A stretch of DNA of 64,000 nucleotides from Ruthenibacterium lactatiformans (lineage in GTDB: Bacteria > Bacillota > Clostridia > Oscillospirales > Ruminococcaceae): assembly GCF_000949455.1 (NCBI RefSeq), contig NZ_JXXK01000004.1, positions 62,001 to 126,000 on the forward strand, given 5' to 3'. Position numbers and translations under genes: made by a program. A model generated the notes under the pieces. It was not told the DNA's origin, made no database searches, and worked only from the letters and a program-made list of their open reading frames with translations. Below, piece after piece: positions 51,023 to 60,782 of this stretch. Position 1 is the first letter of the stretch, and every line of letters starts with the position of its first letter.

Positions 51023-51460
51023 TCACAGCCGCTTTGTGAAGCAGATGATGCGCCCCGCCTCGGCAAAGCCTGCGCGCAGATGAAACACGGCGCTTGCGGC
51101 GTTGTCCAGCCCACAGTCGCTTGCAAATTCGGCACAGCCTTTTTCCCCGGCCCACGCCTCGCAGGCGCGCAGCAGCGCCGTCGCAACGCCCCGGCCCCGG
51201 TATTCCTCTTGCACAAACACGCCTTCCAGATACCCCACCGGGCTGGTGTGCGTTCCCTCCACATAGTCGCGCCGCAGGCCGCACTGCGCAAAGCCCACGT
51301 CCGCGCCGTCCTCCCGTGCAAGAAACACCGCACCCTCCGGCCCCTGCAGATATCCCGCCAGCTCCTGTTCCAGCTCAGCCTGCGCGTGGCCCGGCCACAG
51401 CAGCTGCGCCAGAGCCGCCGCCCGGCCCGCTTCCTGCATCCCTGCCCGAATGATCTCCAT
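51023..51460 (-). CDS. GNAT acetyltransferase, AAC(6')-like
   Basis: A 145-aa acetyltransferase resembling the AAC(6')-I branch: LEGVFVQEEYRGRGVATALL, EFASDCGLDNAASAVFHL and the end RIICFTKRL. Chromosomal relatives are common; aminoglycoside acetylation is possible but cannot be concluded from sequence. ATG at 51460 follows AAAGGAG; the longer frame is not used. Confidence 0.85.
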   Translation of the reverse strand: MEIIRAGMQEAGRAAALAQLLWPGHAQAELEQELAGYLQGPEGAVFLAREDGADVGFAQCGLRRDYVEGTHTSPVGYLEGVFVQEEYRGRGVATALLRACEAWAGEKGCAEFASDCGLDNAASAVFHLRAGFAEAGRIICFTKRL

Positions 51461-51615
51461 GTGTTTCAGCTCCTTTGTATTTTCCCCGTCCGGCGTTTTC
51501 CCTTGAAAGAATGCACGATCCGCTCCCGAACAGTGCATACTATTCCCATATCCGGCGTGCATCCTCCAAAAATCGCGGAAGGCCGAAGGGCGCTGCGCGT
51601 TCCTTTTCCCGGCTC

Positions 51616-52824
51616 TTATTTCGCCCCGCTTGTGGGAAACACGGGTTTTGCGGTATATGCAGCGCCCATGGGCGCAGGATGGCGCAGGCACAGGGCCGTC
51701 AGGTCCTCGGCCGCGGCATGGGCCGCTGCCACGCGCGCAGCCGGGGCGCTTCGGGCCGCCAGATCCGCCAGTGAATGAGACAGCGGCAGCAGAGCCGCCT
51801 GACGTGCGCAGCGCAGTACCGCAAGGCCCGTTTCATTTGCTCCCAGCACATGCAGATAGGGCGGCAGTGCAGGCAGATCCCCGGTGTATCCCAGGGCCGC
51901 GTCCAGCACCAGACGGCGCAAACGCGCCGTCGCATATCGTTTTGTCCGCATGGCCTGCACCAGCTCGTCCAGCGTGCCTGCGCCCTGAACGGCGGCGGCG
52001 AGCCGGTTCTCCAGGCCCTCGGCCGCGCCCCGCACGGCGCGGAGACCCGCCGCATCCATAGCCCGCAGGCGGGACAGCACCGCAATACCGAACGCGCGCC
52101 CGTCCAGAATGTCGCCCTCGGCCTCGGCCTGCATATACAGCCGCAGGCAGGCTGGCGGCACATGCGGCGCGAGAGCCGCCGCTCCCCCGGCCCGCACCAG
52201 CGCGCGCAGCGCCGAAGCCGAAGCGTACCGCCCCGGCGCCGCATCCAGCGGGGCATCGTGGGCCGCGCCCCGCCGGGGCAGCGCAAGGGGCACAAGTGCG
52301 CTGTGCTGGCGCAGCAGGGCCTTGCAGTATTCCACGCCCAGGATGTCATTGGGCGCGCGCAGCACCGCGCCTGCTCCCGGACACAGCGCTTCCGCCGCCG
52401 CCGCGCGGGCGGCGGGGAGCGGCAGGCCCGCGTCCAGCTGCCCGCGCAGCGCTGCTGGAAAGTCCGGGCTTTCCAGCAGCGCTGCGGTTTGGGCGATATC
52501 CTCCAGCCGCCGTGTCTCTGTGCCGAAACACAGAGCATCCACACAGCCCAGCGCACTCAGCAGCGCCACACCCGCCGCTGCAAAGCCCTCGGCGGACAGC
52601 GTAGCGTAGGGTGCCGGCAGGCTGAGCACCAGGTCCGCCCCGGCGGCCAGCGCAGCCCGGGTACGCACCCGGGCGGGAAACAGCGCCGCAGTACCGCGCT
52701 GCACCACGCCCGGGCTGCACACGCACACCACCGCCTCAAAGCCGCGTTTTTTCAGCTCCGCTATCTGCCAGGCGTGTCCGTTGTGGAAAGGGTTGTATTC
52801 CGCGATGATACCGGCTGTTCTCAT
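51616..52824 (-). CDS. tmcAL: tRNA(Met) cytidine acetate ligase
   Basis: A 402-aa nucleotidyltransferase-fold enzyme that forms N4-acetylcytidine at the wobble position of elongator tRNA-Met from acetate and ATP. The N-terminal GIIAEYNPFHNGHAWQI contains the HxGH-like motif; DLVLSLPAPYA and GTETRRLEDI are characteristic. ATG at 52824 is chosen over a longer opening. Its divergent neighbour is acetate kinase, a nice match for an acetate-using enzyme. High Ala/GC content. Confidence 0.9.
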   Translation of the reverse strand: MRTAGIIAEYNPFHNGHAWQIAELKKRGFEAVVCVCSPGVVQRGTAALFPARVRTRAALAAGADLVLSLPAPYATLSAEGFAAAGVALLSALGCVDALCFGTETRRLEDIAQTAALLESPDFPAALRGQLDAGLPLPAARAAAAEALCPGAGAVLRAPNDILGVEYCKALLRQHSALVPLALPRRGAAHDAPLDAAPGRYASASALRALVRAGGAAALAPHVPPACLRLYMQAEAEGDILDGRAFGIAVLSRLRAMDAAGLRAVRGAAEGLENRLAAAVQGAGTLDELVQAMRTKRYATARLRRLVLDAALGYTGDLPALPPYLHVLGANETGLAVLRCARQAALLPLSHSLADLAARSAPAARVAAAHAAAEDLTALCLRHPAPMGAAYTAKPVFPTSGAK

Positions 52825-52916
52825 GGCTGCCTCGCTTCTTTCGGCCGCTGTGCACGCATAAATTGCGAATCTTGGCCGTTTTTCTCGCTTTTTCTTGCGC
52901 GTTTCCGGCCGTGCGC

Positions 52917-52945
52917 TTGAAAATGCTTTATAATCATTATATAAT
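52917..52945 (+). promoter_or_regulatory. ackA promoter
   Basis: TTGAAA, 17 bases, TATAAT, 58 bases before the ackA start. Confidence 0.75.
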
Positions 52946-53003
52946 AATGGAGCGATTTTAAAAAGCATAACTGCGCTTTTTTGTGAATGGGAGGAAATAT
53001 CGG

Positions 53004-54203
53004 ATGAAAGTTTTGGTCATCAACTGTGGTTCCAGCTCGCTGAAGTATCAGCTCATCGATATGGAGGGCGAACGCGTGCTGTGCAAGGGCCTGTGCGAGC
53101 GCATCGGCATCGAGGGCAGCAAGATCACACACAAGGCCAACGGCGGCGAGTGGGAACAGGAAGTGCCCTTCCCCACCCACACCGAAGCGTTTATGAAGGT
53201 CGTTGAAATGATGACCAGCGGCGAGGGCGCCGTCGTGAAGGACAAGAGCGAGATCTCTGCCATCGGCCACCGCGTGGTGCAGGGCGCCGAGTTTTTCACC
53301 AAGTCCGAGATCGTCACCGACGCCATCATCGACAAGATCGAGGAGATCGCCCCTCTGGCCCCGGTGCACAACATGGCCCATGTGCAGGGCCTGCGCAGCG
53401 CCAAGGCCGTGTTCGGCGAAAAGGTGCCCAACGTTGTCGTTTTCGACACCACCTTCCACCAGACCATGCCCAAAAAGGCGTATATGTACGGCGTGCCGTA
53501 TGAGATGTATGAAAAATATTCCATCCGCCGCTACGGCGCCCATGGCACCAGCCACCGTTATGTGAGCATGGCCGCCGCCCAGTACCTGAACGATTCCGAC
53601 CTGAAAATGGTCACCTGCCATCTGGGCAACGGCAGCTCCATCAGTGCCGTGAACGCAGGCAAATGTGTGGACACCAGCATGGGCCTCACCCCGCTGGCCG
53701 GCGTGCTGATGGGCACCCGCTGCGGCGACATCGACCCCAGCGTCGTCACCTACATGGAACAGAAGCTGGGATTCCACGGCCAGGAAATGGCTGATTATCT
53801 GAACAAGAAATCCGGCCTGCTGGGCATTTCCGGCGTTTCCAGCGATATGCGCGATGTGACGAGCGCCGCCGACGCGGGCAACGAGCGCGCCAAACTGGCT
53901 ACCGAGATGCTTGCGTATCAGATCAAGAAATATGTAGGTTCCTACGCCGCCGCTATGGGTGGGCTGGACTGCCTGGTGTTTACCGGTGGCATCGGCGAGA
54001 ACGACAACCGCGTGCGCGCCAGCGTGTGTGAGAATATGGGGTTCCTGGGCATCTCCGTGGACCCCGCAAAGAATCAGCAGCGCACCTCAGATATCCTGGA
54101 CATCAGCGGCAAAGGCAGCCGCGTGAAGGTGCTGGTCGTCTGCACCAACGAAGAACTGATGATCGCCCGAGACACCAAGGCTCTGGTGGAAGCACGCCGC
54201 TGA
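53004..54203 (+). CDS. ackA: Acetate kinase
   Basis: Converts acetyl-phosphate plus ADP to acetate plus ATP, the substrate-level ATP step of acetate fermentation; 399 aa, normal length. The N-terminal phosphate loop is NCGSSSLKYQL, the conserved FDTTFHQTMP and HGTSHRYVSM segments carry active-site His residues, and FTGGIGEN closes the ASKHA fold. ATG at 53004 follows GGGAGGAAA. No pta is adjacent. Own promoter and terminator. Confidence 0.98.
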   Translation: MKVLVINCGSSSLKYQLIDMEGERVLCKGLCERIGIEGSKITHKANGGEWEQEVPFPTHTEAFMKVVEMMTSGEGAVVKDKSEISAIGHRVVQGAEFFTKSEIVTDAIIDKIEEIAPLAPVHNMAHVQGLRSAKAVFGEKVPNVVVFDTTFHQTMPKKAYMYGVPYEMYEKYSIRRYGAHGTSHRYVSMAAAQYLNDSDLKMVTCHLGNGSSISAVNAGKCVDTSMGLTPLAGVLMGTRCGDIDPSVVTYMEQKLGFHGQEMADYLNKKSGLLGISGVSSDMRDVTSAADAGNERAKLATEMLAYQIKKYVGSYAAAMGGLDCLVFTGGIGENDNRVRASVCENMGFLGISVDPAKNQQRTSDILDISGKGSRVKVLVVCTNEELMIARDTKALVEARR

Positions 54204-54230
54204 CGCCGCCTTTTCCTTTTGATAAAACCG

Positions 54231-54268
54231 AAGCGCCCTGCCGCATTTCTACGCGGCAGGGCGCTTTT
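54231..54268 (+). terminator. Terminator after ackA
   Basis: AAGCGCCCTGCCGC paired with GCGGCAGGGCGCTT, then TTT. Confidence 0.9.
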
Positions 54269-54296
54269 CATTTCAGCGGCTGCAGCCAGAGCCGTT

Positions 54297-56228
54297 TCAG
54301 GTTCTGCGCGTGCGCCGCGCGCCGCTGCGCATCAGAGCACAAAGCTCCTCTCCCGGCATTGGGCGCGCCAGATAGTATCCCTGCAGCCGGTCGGCACGCA
54401 GCGTGCACGCCAGCGCATACTGCTCCGGCGTTTCCACACCCTCCAGCAGGATGCCTCGGCCCATGGCCCGGAACGTTTCCACCACCGCGCGCAGCAAAAG
54501 CGCTCCCCCGCCGCCATTCGTCGCGGCTTCCAAAAGGCTTCTGTCCACCTTCACATACTGCAGCGGCAGAGACACCACACTGGAGAGATTGGAATATCCG
54601 GTGCCGAAATCGTCCAGATAAAATTCCACGCCCCGGGCGGCCAAAGCCTCCATCACGGCACGCACACGCCGGATATCTCCGGCCAACACGCGCTCCGTTA
54701 ATTCCAACTTCAGCCGAGTGGGCGCAAGCCCGTGGCGTTCCAGCGTATCCAGCACACGACGTTCCGCATCTGGCGCAAGAAACTGCCGGGCCGAAAAATT
54801 CACAGAGACCGCGCATCCATCCAACTCACGGTGTGCACCGAAAAACGCGCACACCTGTTCCAGCATCATCCAGTCCAGCGCAACGATAAGGTCCATCTCC
54901 TCGGCCACGGACACCACATCCGCCGTGGGTACGGGCGTCCCATCTGCGCCGCACAGGCGCAGCAAGGCCTCCGCCATACAGGGAGTATCTGCATCCAGCG
55001 CGTAGATGGGCTGGTACGCCACACCCGCCGCCTGCCCGCTCAATGTGCGTACGACCACATCCCGCAGCGCGACGCGCCGGGAGAACCGTTGTTCCATCTC
55101 TGTGTCAAACGAGAGCGCCTCCGGTGCGCCGGGCAATTTCAGCTGCTGGATGGCGTATTCCAGATGAGCTGTCAGACGCTCGGCTGTGTCGCCAAACCGC
55201 GGGCAGGCGATGCCTGCCACGCCCGCGTCCAGACGACAGCACACGCTCCCCGCCTGCCAGGGCGCTGCAAAACGCTCTGACAGTTCCTTTTCCAGCACTG
55301 CATAGCCCGCAGCATCCATGCCCGGGAATAACAGCACGAATTCCACGCCGCTGAACCGGCAGGCGACGGCCCGGCGGCCCAGCGCTTCCAGATATGCGCT
55401 CACCTGGCGCAGCACTGCGTCGCCGCCGGTGTGCCCGAACTGTTTGTTTACGTCGCCGAAATGGCGCAGGCATACCGCTACGCAATAAAAGGATTGGCCC
55501 GAGCGAAGGCACGTGCCCGCCGCATACCACAGCGCGCTGCGGCTGGAAAGGCCCGTCAGAAAATCCGTATTGATGCGCTGGCTCTGGAAATTAAAAAACA
55601 GCACCAGCAAAATGCACGCCGGGATAAAGCCCGTCATCATGACGGGCGGGAACAGATACTGCACCGTCCCCAGCACCATCGCCAGAAGGGGCAGCGTGGC
55701 CATCATTCGGTGGATGGCGCGCGACGCCATGCGGAACTGCTTTATATAACATATCACCAGCAACAAACAGCACGCCACCAGCAGCGCATACAGCAGCCGG
55801 TTGTACGGACCGCGCACATATGTGCCCGCCGCGTCCAGATAAAACAGCCAACCTGTGAACGGGTTTGTGAACACCACCGCCAATGCGGCGGCCAGCATGA
55901 CGCCGAGGCATATGGCAACGCGCGTGAAGCACGGGCCGCGGCCGTGGATGAGATAGGCCATATAGTAGGTGAGCGCGGCTTCCAGCAGCGGAAAGAACGT
56001 AAAATACAGCATATTGAGCGTGTAGCAAAGCCAGCGCGGCAGCAGGCCCGGCACGCCCATCAGCACCACTGTGGCGATATTGAGCAGAGTGGAAAAAAGC
56101 GCAAAACCCAGACACGCATAGTATAAGCGCGTCTGGGGCATCTGCGTATAAAATTTTTCACGCGAAAAGCACAGCACCAGTACGATCAGGACACAGGCCA
56201 GGCATTCCGCACCGATCTCCCATTCCAT
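54297..56228 (-). CDS. Membrane cyclic-di-GMP phosphodiesterase (degenerate GGDEF + EAL)
   Basis: A 643-aa protein: six or seven N-terminal membrane helices (about 1-215), a GGDEF-fold domain (about 225-375) and an EAL domain (about 395-640). The GGDEF signature reads FSGVEF, so cyclase activity is unlikely; it may bind GTP as a regulator. The EAL domain keeps AEALLR, NFSARQF, ELTER, DDFGTGYS, KVDRS and EGVET, consistent with active hydrolysis of c-di-GMP. It converges with ackA and is monocistronic. Confidence 0.9.
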   Translation of the reverse strand: MEWEIGAECLACVLIVLVLCFSREKFYTQMPQTRLYYACLGFALFSTLLNIATVVLMGVPGLLPRWLCYTLNMLYFTFFPLLEAALTYYMAYLIHGRGPCFTRVAICLGVMLAAALAVVFTNPFTGWLFYLDAAGTYVRGPYNRLLYALLVACCLLLVICYIKQFRMASRAIHRMMATLPLLAMVLGTVQYLFPPVMMTGFIPACILLVLFFNFQSQRINTDFLTGLSSRSALWYAAGTCLRSGQSFYCVAVCLRHFGDVNKQFGHTGGDAVLRQVSAYLEALGRRAVACRFSGVEFVLLFPGMDAAGYAVLEKELSERFAAPWQAGSVCCRLDAGVAGIACPRFGDTAERLTAHLEYAIQQLKLPGAPEALSFDTEMEQRFSRRVALRDVVVRTLSGQAAGVAYQPIYALDADTPCMAEALLRLCGADGTPVPTADVVSVAEEMDLIVALDWMMLEQVCAFFGAHRELDGCAVSVNFSARQFLAPDAERRVLDTLERHGLAPTRLKLELTERVLAGDIRRVRAVMEALAARGVEFYLDDFGTGYSNLSSVVSLPLQYVKVDRSLLEAATNGGGGALLLRAVVETFRAMGRGILLEGVETPEQYALACTLRADRLQGYYLARPMPGEELCALMRSGARRTRRT

Positions 56229-56334
56229 AGGGCTCCCCTTTCAAGGGCGGATTTTACTTCTGTGTGCCTATTATACAGGAAATCGGTCAATATTTCTACC
56301 GGAAGTAAATATTTTGTAAATTCGGCTTTGACTT

Positions 56335-57366
56335 TTACGCTTCAACCGCTTTTTCATTCCGCGGCGCGGGTGGGCGGCGCAGCGCAAACAGGCATCCCGC
56401 CAGGCACAGCGCGCCCTGCTCCAGAAGCAGCCACTTTACCGCTATGTCCTTGTGCTGGGGCGGCAGAGCGAACCACGCGTCCACCCGCGCTGCCGCGCTT
56501 TTGCCCAGCGCCGCCCAAAAGCCGAAATCGCTCCAGCGCGTGGGCACCCAGGCCCCCGGCACCATTGCCAGCAGCACGGGCAGCAGCGCCGCGAAAAACA
56601 GCAGCGCCGCGAACAGCAGCGTCTGCCGCTGCCACGGCCGAAGCCGCCGTGCGCCGCGTGCCAGCCGCCACAGCGTGCATGCGCCGCACAGCGCCAACGG
56701 CAGCCAGCACAGCGCACAGGCCAGCCCGGCCAGCGCCGGGCCGTCCACCACATGGGCGGGCGTCCCCAGGCCGCTGGCACCGGCAAAGGCCAAGGCCGCC
56801 TCTGTGCCCTCCGGAGCGGTTTCCATCGCCGTCAGTTCCACATTGGCGTACTCTGCAGTGCGGCTGTCCGCCGCCTCCTGTGTCACAGTGCGCGCCTCTC
56901 CGCTTTCAAACACGCCGCGCACCGTATAACGTTCGCCGTCCAGCTCCAGCTCCAGGCCCGTCACATCCAGCGCTCCCCAAAGCTGCCAGGCCAGCGCGCT
57001 GGATACCGCGCATCCGCCCTGGCCTGCCGGGCCGGGCAGCGCACCGTATAAAAGAGGCTCCGTTGCCAGAAGTTCTGCATCGCCGCACACCCGCAGCATC
57101 CGGACGGTCTCCTCCCGCCCGTTGGCAGAGGCCGCTCCCTGCCGCACAGCCCAGAATGTGGGCGACCAAGCCGCATTGTTCCGCCCGTCCCGGGCATACT
57201 CCAGCGCCGAAGCCACAACGCGCGGCTCCAGCGCTTCGCCGTACCGCAGGGAAATGCCGCCCGCGGCCCGCGCCAGACGCTGCGCGTTCCAGAACAGCAA
57301 AACGCAAACCGCAAGGAATGCGCCCCAGAACAGCGCACCGCCCAGATAATACCGCACGCGCCTCAT
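56335..57366 (-). CDS. MacB/FtsX-like permease protein
   Basis: A 343-aa protein with an N-terminal helix (about 7-27), an extracytoplasmic domain and three further helices (about 215-300 and 313-333). The domain contains CAVSSALAWQLWG and GERYTVRGVFE, resembling the MacB periplasmic core ('S..LA..LFG...G..V...G..Y.V.GV'). Such permeases work with an ATPase and an HlyD/MacA-type adaptor; the adaptor is the overlapping upstream gene (ATGA), but no ATPase is present in this cluster. Confidence 0.65.
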   Translation of the reverse strand: MRRVRYYLGGALFWGAFLAVCVLLFWNAQRLARAAGGISLRYGEALEPRVVASALEYARDGRNNAAWSPTFWAVRQGAASANGREETVRMLRVCGDAELLATEPLLYGALPGPAGQGGCAVSSALAWQLWGALDVTGLELELDGERYTVRGVFESGEARTVTQEAADSRTAEYANVELTAMETAPEGTEAALAFAGASGLGTPAHVVDGPALAGLACALCWLPLALCGACTLWRLARGARRLRPWQRQTLLFAALLFFAALLPVLLAMVPGAWVPTRWSDFGFWAALGKSAAARVDAWFALPPQHKDIAVKWLLLEQGALCLAGCLFALRRPPAPRNEKAVEA

Positions 57367-58847
57367 GGCTGCTCCACCCGCACGCTGTCTCCCGCTGCAA
57401 CGGGTCTGGCGCTGCTTTTTACCAAAACATCCTGGGGCGACAGCGGCCCTTCCACCGCAACACCGGATGCACTTTGTTCCAGGACTGTCACATCCACGCG
57501 GGAGAGCACATTGCGCAGGCCGAGGATGGTCTGCGTCTGCTCGACGCGCAGCACGTAGCTGCCTTTGTTGTCCATGCGCACCGCTTCAGGCGGCAACACC
57601 ATTTCGTATGTGGTGCGGGACAGCTCCGCCGAGGCAGTCACGGGCTGCGTCTTGCGCAGGCCGGCATCCGCAGGTACATCCGCCGTTACGGTAACGCGCC
57701 CGTTTTCATCCGGCACGGAGATGGCCCGCACCGTGGTGCTGACAGCCGTGCCGCCCTGCCGCAGTGTCAGCGCGGCGCCCACAGCCAGCTTTTCCGCTTT
57801 TCCCGAGTCCAGCGTGAATGTCGCCGTCATGCCTGCGTCCGCCGGGGCCAGCGCGGCCACCGGGGCCTCCGTAACGGTTCCGCCCGGTTCCAGTGTCAGC
57901 GTCTCCACCGTACCCGCCGATCCCGCTTTCAGAACGCCGTCGTTTTCCGCCAGCGCCGCCAGCGCGTCCACAACAGCCTGCTGTTTTTCAATGTCCAGCG
58001 CGGCCGTCTGGGCGTCAAGGTTGTTTTGACGGTTCTGGAATTCCGTTTCCTGCTTTGATTTTTCATACGCCTTTGCCGCTGTGTCCAGCGCGGCCTGCGC
58101 GTCGGCCAAAGCCCGCGCCGCGTTTTCCCCGGCGGTATCGGCGGCGCTCTGCGCGGCAGCCAGCGCCGCCTGCTTTTCAGCCAGCGCCGCGGCCGCGGCG
58201 TCTGCCGCCGCCTGCGCCGCAGCCAACGCTTCCTCAGAGGCGGGCGGGTCCGTCTGTGCCCGCAGTTCCGCCAGCGCGGCATTTGCCGCATCCAAGGCGC
58301 TTTGAGCCGTATCCGCATCGTTCCGGGCAGCGGCCACGGCCGCGTCGTTCTGCGCTTTCTGGGCGTTGTAATCCGCCTGTGCCCTGTCCCGCTGGGTAGA
58401 GGCGGAAGAGAGCGACGAGGTGTCCGCCGTGTCCCCTGCCAGCAGCTTTTCCCGCTGCAGGCGCAGGCGCGCCAGCTCCGTTTTTGCGCGAGCCAGCGCA
58501 TCCTTCACACCGTCGGGGTCAAACTGTGCCAAAGGCGTGTCCGCCTCCACCCTGCCGCCCGCCGGAACGAAATATTTTTCCAGCACCAGCCCCGTGGGGG
58601 CCTTAACGTTCTGCACCTCTCCCGCGGAGAGCGCTGCGTCCGCCGTCAGCCCCTGTACAAGCTCTCCGCGCCGGGGGGACGCCGTCTGCACTACGGCCAG
58701 CGTTGCGCCCGCCGTGCCGCGCGCAATCAGCGTACAGACCAGCATGGCCGCAAAGAACTGCGCCACACCCTTCAGCGCGCGGCCCTGTGTGCCGCTCAAG
58801 CGCGGCCTGCGGGCCCAAAGGCCCGTGACTTTTTCTTTGATATGCAA
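57363..58847 (-). CDS. HlyD/MacA-type membrane fusion protein
   Basis: A 494-aa adaptor: one N-terminal anchor (about 26-48), a lipoyl/barrel half (ADTPLAQFDP near 103), a long Ala/Gln/Asp-rich coiled coil (about 112-300) and the returning barrel domains (AGSAGTVETLTLEPGGTVTE, then EAVRMDNKGSYVL). These adaptors bridge a membrane transporter to the outside. It lies 6 bases after a sugar-type permease and overlaps the MacB-like permease. Confidence 0.85.
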   Translation of the reverse strand: MHIKEKVTGLWARRPRLSGTQGRALKGVAQFFAAMLVCTLIARGTAGATLAVVQTASPRRGELVQGLTADAALSAGEVQNVKAPTGLVLEKYFVPAGGRVEADTPLAQFDPDGVKDALARAKTELARLRLQREKLLAGDTADTSSLSSASTQRDRAQADYNAQKAQNDAAVAAARNDADTAQSALDAANAALAELRAQTDPPASEEALAAAQAAADAAAAALAEKQAALAAAQSAADTAGENAARALADAQAALDTAAKAYEKSKQETEFQNRQNNLDAQTAALDIEKQQAVVDALAALAENDGVLKAGSAGTVETLTLEPGGTVTEAPVAALAPADAGMTATFTLDSGKAEKLAVGAALTLRQGGTAVSTTVRAISVPDENGRVTVTADVPADAGLRKTQPVTASAELSRTTYEMVLPPEAVRMDNKGSYVLRVEQTQTILGLRNVLSRVDVTVLEQSASGVAVEGPLSPQDVLVKSSARPVAAGDSVRVEQP

Positions 58848-58853
58848 CGTTGT

Positions 58854-59708
58854 CTACTCCTTTAATCCGCTGGCCTGGATTCCCAGCTCCAGATATTTCT
58901 GCCCGAACCGGAAGATCAGCACCGCCGGGGCCAGCATCACAAGGCTGGCCACCATGGCCAGGCCCAGCTTTTCCGCCGCGATCTGGGGCAGGTACAGCGA
59001 AAGCGGCCACAGGGCTTTTGTCTTGAGAAAGGTCATAGGCTGTTCAATGGCGTTCCACGCTTCGAGAAAGCCCAGTACCGCCGCCGAAAGGATGCCCGGC
59101 ACACCCAGCGGCACGCCGATATGGAAAAAAGTGCGCAGCGGCCCCGCACCGTCGATGGACGCGGCCTCCAACAGCGCGATGGGCACGGCATCGAACCCCT
59201 TTGCCATGATAAATACCGGAAATGTACTGAATACACCCGGCAGGATGATGGCCCAAAACGTATCCATGATGCCCATTGCGTCCGCCACCAGATAGCCCGA
59301 AACCATCGTGACCTGAAAGGGCATCAGCATCAGAACGATGTACAGCGTGAACAGCGCCCGCCGCCCGCGAAACCGCAGCCGGGAAAACGCCCATGCCGCG
59401 GGCGCGCCCACCAGCACCTGTCCCAGCACTTGGGGGAACACGATGGCGCAGGTGTTCCAGAACATGGTGAAAAACTGCGGTGTGTCCAACAAAAGCTCCG
59501 CCAGTGGCTGGAGCGTGGGCCAGCTTGGCAGCAGGGGCCAGAAAGCGCTGCCCTCTGCACCCTGCAGCACCGGGCCCAGCGCGGCCCGCAGCTCGTCCAA
59601 GGGCATCAGCGCGCCTGTGCCCATGAACCACAACGGCCACCACACCGCCAGCGCAGGCAAAAGAAGGAACAGCACAAGCACCGCGCGGCCCAAATTTTTT
59701 CTTTTCAT
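58854..59708 (-). CDS. Sugar-type ABC transporter permease (MalG-like)
   Basis: A 284-aa inner-membrane permease with about six helices and the EAA loop (EAASIDGAGPLRTFFHIGVP, then LGVPGILSAAV) that docks an ATPase. It pairs with the preceding permease, overlapping by 4 bases. Starts at ATG 59708. Family: carbohydrate ABC transporters, permease 2. Confidence 0.92.
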   Translation of the reverse strand: MKRKNLGRAVLVLFLLLPALAVWWPLWFMGTGALMPLDELRAALGPVLQGAEGSAFWPLLPSWPTLQPLAELLLDTPQFFTMFWNTCAIVFPQVLGQVLVGAPAAWAFSRLRFRGRRALFTLYIVLMLMPFQVTMVSGYLVADAMGIMDTFWAIILPGVFSTFPVFIMAKGFDAVPIALLEAASIDGAGPLRTFFHIGVPLGVPGILSAAVLGFLEAWNAIEQPMTFLKTKALWPLSLYLPQIAAEKLGLAMVASLVMLAPAVLIFRFGQKYLELGIQASGLKE

Positions 59709-60640
59709 CGCGCGTCCTCCCCGCCCCACAGTTTTTGCAGCAGCAGAATAGCAGCCAGCAGCACCGCCGCGATGAGCACCGCCGCTGCACACAGGCGGCC
59801 CACGTCCAAGTCCAGGAACCAGTTGTTGAACAGGTGCTGCAATAGATAGATGCTGTCGTGCGGATATGCTCCGCCCACCAGATATGCCTCACGAAACACC
59901 TTAAAGGTGTTGAGCAGGCTGAGCACCGCCGTCATGAACAGCGTGGGCAACAGCCCGGGCAGCGTGACACGCCAAAAGCACTGCCATGCCCCCGCACCGT
60001 CCACGCGGGCGGCCTCATACAGGCTGTCGGAGATACCGTCCAGCCCCGCCATCCACAGAATCATGTCATAGCCCGCATTTTTCCAAACATAGGTGCCGAT
60101 GAGCACCCAGAAAGCCGCGTCTGTGCCCATAAAATCCACCGGCTGCGCGCCCAGCGCCGACAAAACGGCGTTGACGAGCCCCTGCCTGTGGAACAGCGCC
60201 TGCCACAGCAGCACGATGCTGGCCACCGGGATAGCCATGGGGATCAGATAGGTTGTTTTAAAAATACGGCCGCCGTCCTTTGCGGCGCGCACGGCCACGG
60301 CCAGCAGCAGGCTGACGCACAGCAGCAGGGGCACACACACGCCGATGAAGCGCGCAGTATTGCCCGCCGCCAGGCGGAACGCGCTGTTGCCCAGCACCGA
60401 GGCGTAGTTCGCAAACCCCACGAAGCGGCTGCCCATGGCGTCGGTAAAGCTGCGGCGCACCGCGTCCGCAAACGGCACCAGCACGAACACGCACAGCCCC
60501 GCCAGGCTGGGCGCGAGGAACAAATACGGCGCGGCGCGGTTCATTTTGTTCGGCGAAATAGAGCCGCGTGGCGTCGGCCGCTGCCGCCACAGCCTGTTCC
60601 AGCGCGGCCTCGCCGCTGTATCGTTTTGTTGCTTCGGCAT
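59705..60640 (-). CDS. Sugar-type ABC transporter permease (MalF-like)
   Basis: A 311-aa permease of the CUT1 class, with about six helices and EAA motif YEAARVDGAGAWQCFWRVTL then PGLLPTLF. An extended basic N-terminus precedes the first helix. The start ATG has AAAGGA upstream. It lies 142 bases after the solute-binding protein gene. Confidence 0.92.
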   Translation of the reverse strand: MPKQQNDTAARPRWNRLWRQRPTPRGSISPNKMNRAAPYLFLAPSLAGLCVFVLVPFADAVRRSFTDAMGSRFVGFANYASVLGNSAFRLAAGNTARFIGVCVPLLLCVSLLLAVAVRAAKDGGRIFKTTYLIPMAIPVASIVLLWQALFHRQGLVNAVLSALGAQPVDFMGTDAAFWVLIGTYVWKNAGYDMILWMAGLDGISDSLYEAARVDGAGAWQCFWRVTLPGLLPTLFMTAVLSLLNTFKVFREAYLVGGAYPHDSIYLLQHLFNNWFLDLDVGRLCAAAVLIAAVLLAAILLLQKLWGGEDAR

Positions 60641-60782
60641 ATATTTTTTCCTTTAATTGATCATTCTGATAACTCGGAACCGTAAATTCCTCCAGAAATG
60701 CTTCCGCGCCCCAATGCTTCCAATCGCTGAATACGGCATCCGGCCGCTCCTTTCGGGTTTGTTCCTGCCGTTCTGCGGCAGG

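Noticed and set aside
51023..51460. Acquired aminoglycoside resistance gene
   Set aside because: Resembles AAC(6') but sits between housekeeping genes with matching composition and no mobile element; a chromosomal GNAT of unknown substrate is safer.
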